From: Sphingomonadales bacterium Ga0077557
GTDB taxonomy: Bacteria; Pseudomonadota; Alphaproteobacteria; Sphingomonadales; Sphingomonadaceae
Assembly: GCA_001464615.1 (NCBI GenBank)
Contig: LNFI01000019.1
Span: 41,991 to 105,990 of the forward strand
Length of the DNA stretch: 64,000 bases
Direction: 5' to 3'
Shown here piece after piece: positions 63,214 to 64,000 of the stretch; within the stretch, counting starts at the first letter, position 1; every line of letters begins with the position of its first letter. The notes beneath the pieces are model-generated. The model ran no database searches. It saw nothing but the letters and a program-made list of their open reading frames with translations, and was not told where the DNA came from. The position numbers and the translations under genes were made by a program.

Positions 63214-63858
63214 TTATTTGTCGAGGATCGGCCGGAATAGCTTGGTATCCGACCAAACCTTCCACAGGAAGGCAACAAACACCAGCGACCACAAGCTAAA
63301 GATCGTCACGTCAATGACGCGCACACCCATAAATTGGGCGTCAATCAACCCTGGGCCATACCATAGCGCGAACAGTGCCCAGGCAATCACCAGCAGGCGT
63401 AGCTCGGTTGCGCCCACCCCATAATAGGACAGGTGATGGGTCTTGAGAACCAACACCTTTAGATAAGTGAAGCTGGTCATCAGCAGATACATCGAAAGCG
63501 CGAGCTGCGCCGAAAACAAGGTGAAATACGGGGAAAGCCCCATCCCGACGAAGATGAAGGTTTGCGATATAAGGTCGCAGGAGTGATCGAGGAAATAGCC
63601 AAAGTCTGGCCGTTCGATCTTGCGGTAACGGGCGAGCGTGCCGTCAAGCGAGTCCCCGAGCCAGTTCAGGAAAAGCCCTAGGATTGCGACCGAAACGAAC
63701 CAGGGCGAGACGTTGCAAGCCGCGAATCCCACCAGGACAAGCAAAGCGCCAATTAGGCCAAGCAGTGTCAGCTGATCGGGGGTCACTGCCGGTGGCGTCC
63801 TGACGGCCAGCGATCGCAAGATATTGCGTTCATGGGTTCCCAGAAAGCTGTTGTTCAC
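63214..63858 (-). CDS. CDP-alcohol phosphatidyltransferase family membrane protein
   Basis: A 214-residue integral membrane enzyme with the complete signature DGxxAR...G...D...D in GDSLDGTLARYRKIERPDFG (continuing YFLDHSCD). Six or so membrane helices. It transfers a phospho-head group from a CDP-alcohol to an acceptor in lipid synthesis; the head group cannot be told. The last 142 bases of the window beyond its start hold no gene I can support. Confidence 0.92.
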   Translation of the reverse strand: MNNSFLGTHERNILRSLAVRTPPAVTPDQLTLLGLIGALLVLVGFAACNVSPWFVSVAILGLFLNWLGDSLDGTLARYRKIERPDFGYFLDHSCDLISQTFIFVGMGLSPYFTLFSAQLALSMYLLMTSFTYLKVLVLKTHHLSYYGVGATELRLLVIAWALFALWYGPGLIDAQFMGVRVIDVTIFSLWSLVFVAFLWKVWSDTKLFRPILDK

Positions 63859-64000
63859 GCGGACATGGTGGACAGGCTTGCCTGGCCCCTTATCTGGCGC
63901 ACTGACCGGCCCCCACTGAGTGGTCCGTGCTGATTGTTAGTGCATTATCGCCTCCGTTGCCATTGCCGCCTGGAGGTGGAGCGAAGCGGAACCGGAGGGC

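Overview
The window looks like a chromosomal segment of a sphingomonad alphaproteobacterium (Sphingomonas/Sphingopyxis-like). The signs are high GC, a beta-class CcrM methyltransferase with GANTC-rich control DNA, a sphingomonad-type TonB-dependent receptor, NnrU, DUF1134, DUF6127 and DUF6456 proteins, and a Rhodobacter-type gene transfer agent (GTA) structural cluster. The genus is an inference from gene content.

Layout. 1-2.9 kb: 3' part of a modular peptidoglycan hydrolase, a one-membrane-pass protein and a decayed IS3 transposase. 3.0-10.4 kb: a tightly packed, apparently undescribed operon. It holds a double-glycine leader peptide, an LpxL/HtrB-like acyltransferase, an HlyD adaptor, a C39-peptidase ABC exporter, an acyl carrier protein, a ketoacyl synthase, a nucleotidyltransferase-like protein and a small outer-membrane barrel. 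My reading is a ribosomal peptide that is cut and exported and may be acylated with a dedicated ACP-bound chain. 10.5-33.2 kb: mostly housekeeping and accessory metabolism (GntR, nitroreductase, peptide transporter, NnrU, aldo/keto reductase, dicarboxylate symporter, glmM, Ohr, thiD-rnhB, ccrM-folP, an NtrC-type regulator, the split pntA/pntB transhydrogenase genes with a tiny cox subunit IV gene, tRNA-Val, small regulators, GST, VOC, DapF-like). 33.3-39.1 kb: a receiver-domain fragment, LysR, a TonB receptor, an unknown protein, MarR and an outer-membrane barrel.

39.2-56.4 kb: a near-complete GTA/HK97-type particle cluster (small and large terminase, portal, gp3.5, protease, capsid, head spikes, connectors, tail tube, chaperone, tape measure, distal tail, NlpC/P60, host-specificity, DUF2793). 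It has a good sigma70-like promoter in front, and no integrase, repressor or replication gene. Between terminase and portal lies an insertion: an antisense membrane gene, a SpeE-like methyltransferase-fold gene and a lower-GC MazF-like toxin with a 58-residue partner. Head-spike genes sit between capsid and connector, and a strong intrinsic terminator lies just before the capsid gene.

56.5-64 kb: OmpA-like porin with a 22-proline linker and terminator, YgfZ-like protein, DUF1134 protein, tRNA-Ser, a divergent pair (HTH-citrate synthase-like / class III CoA-transferase), DUF1697 and a CDP-alcohol phosphatidyltransferase. All calls rest on reading the sequence; no database search was run.
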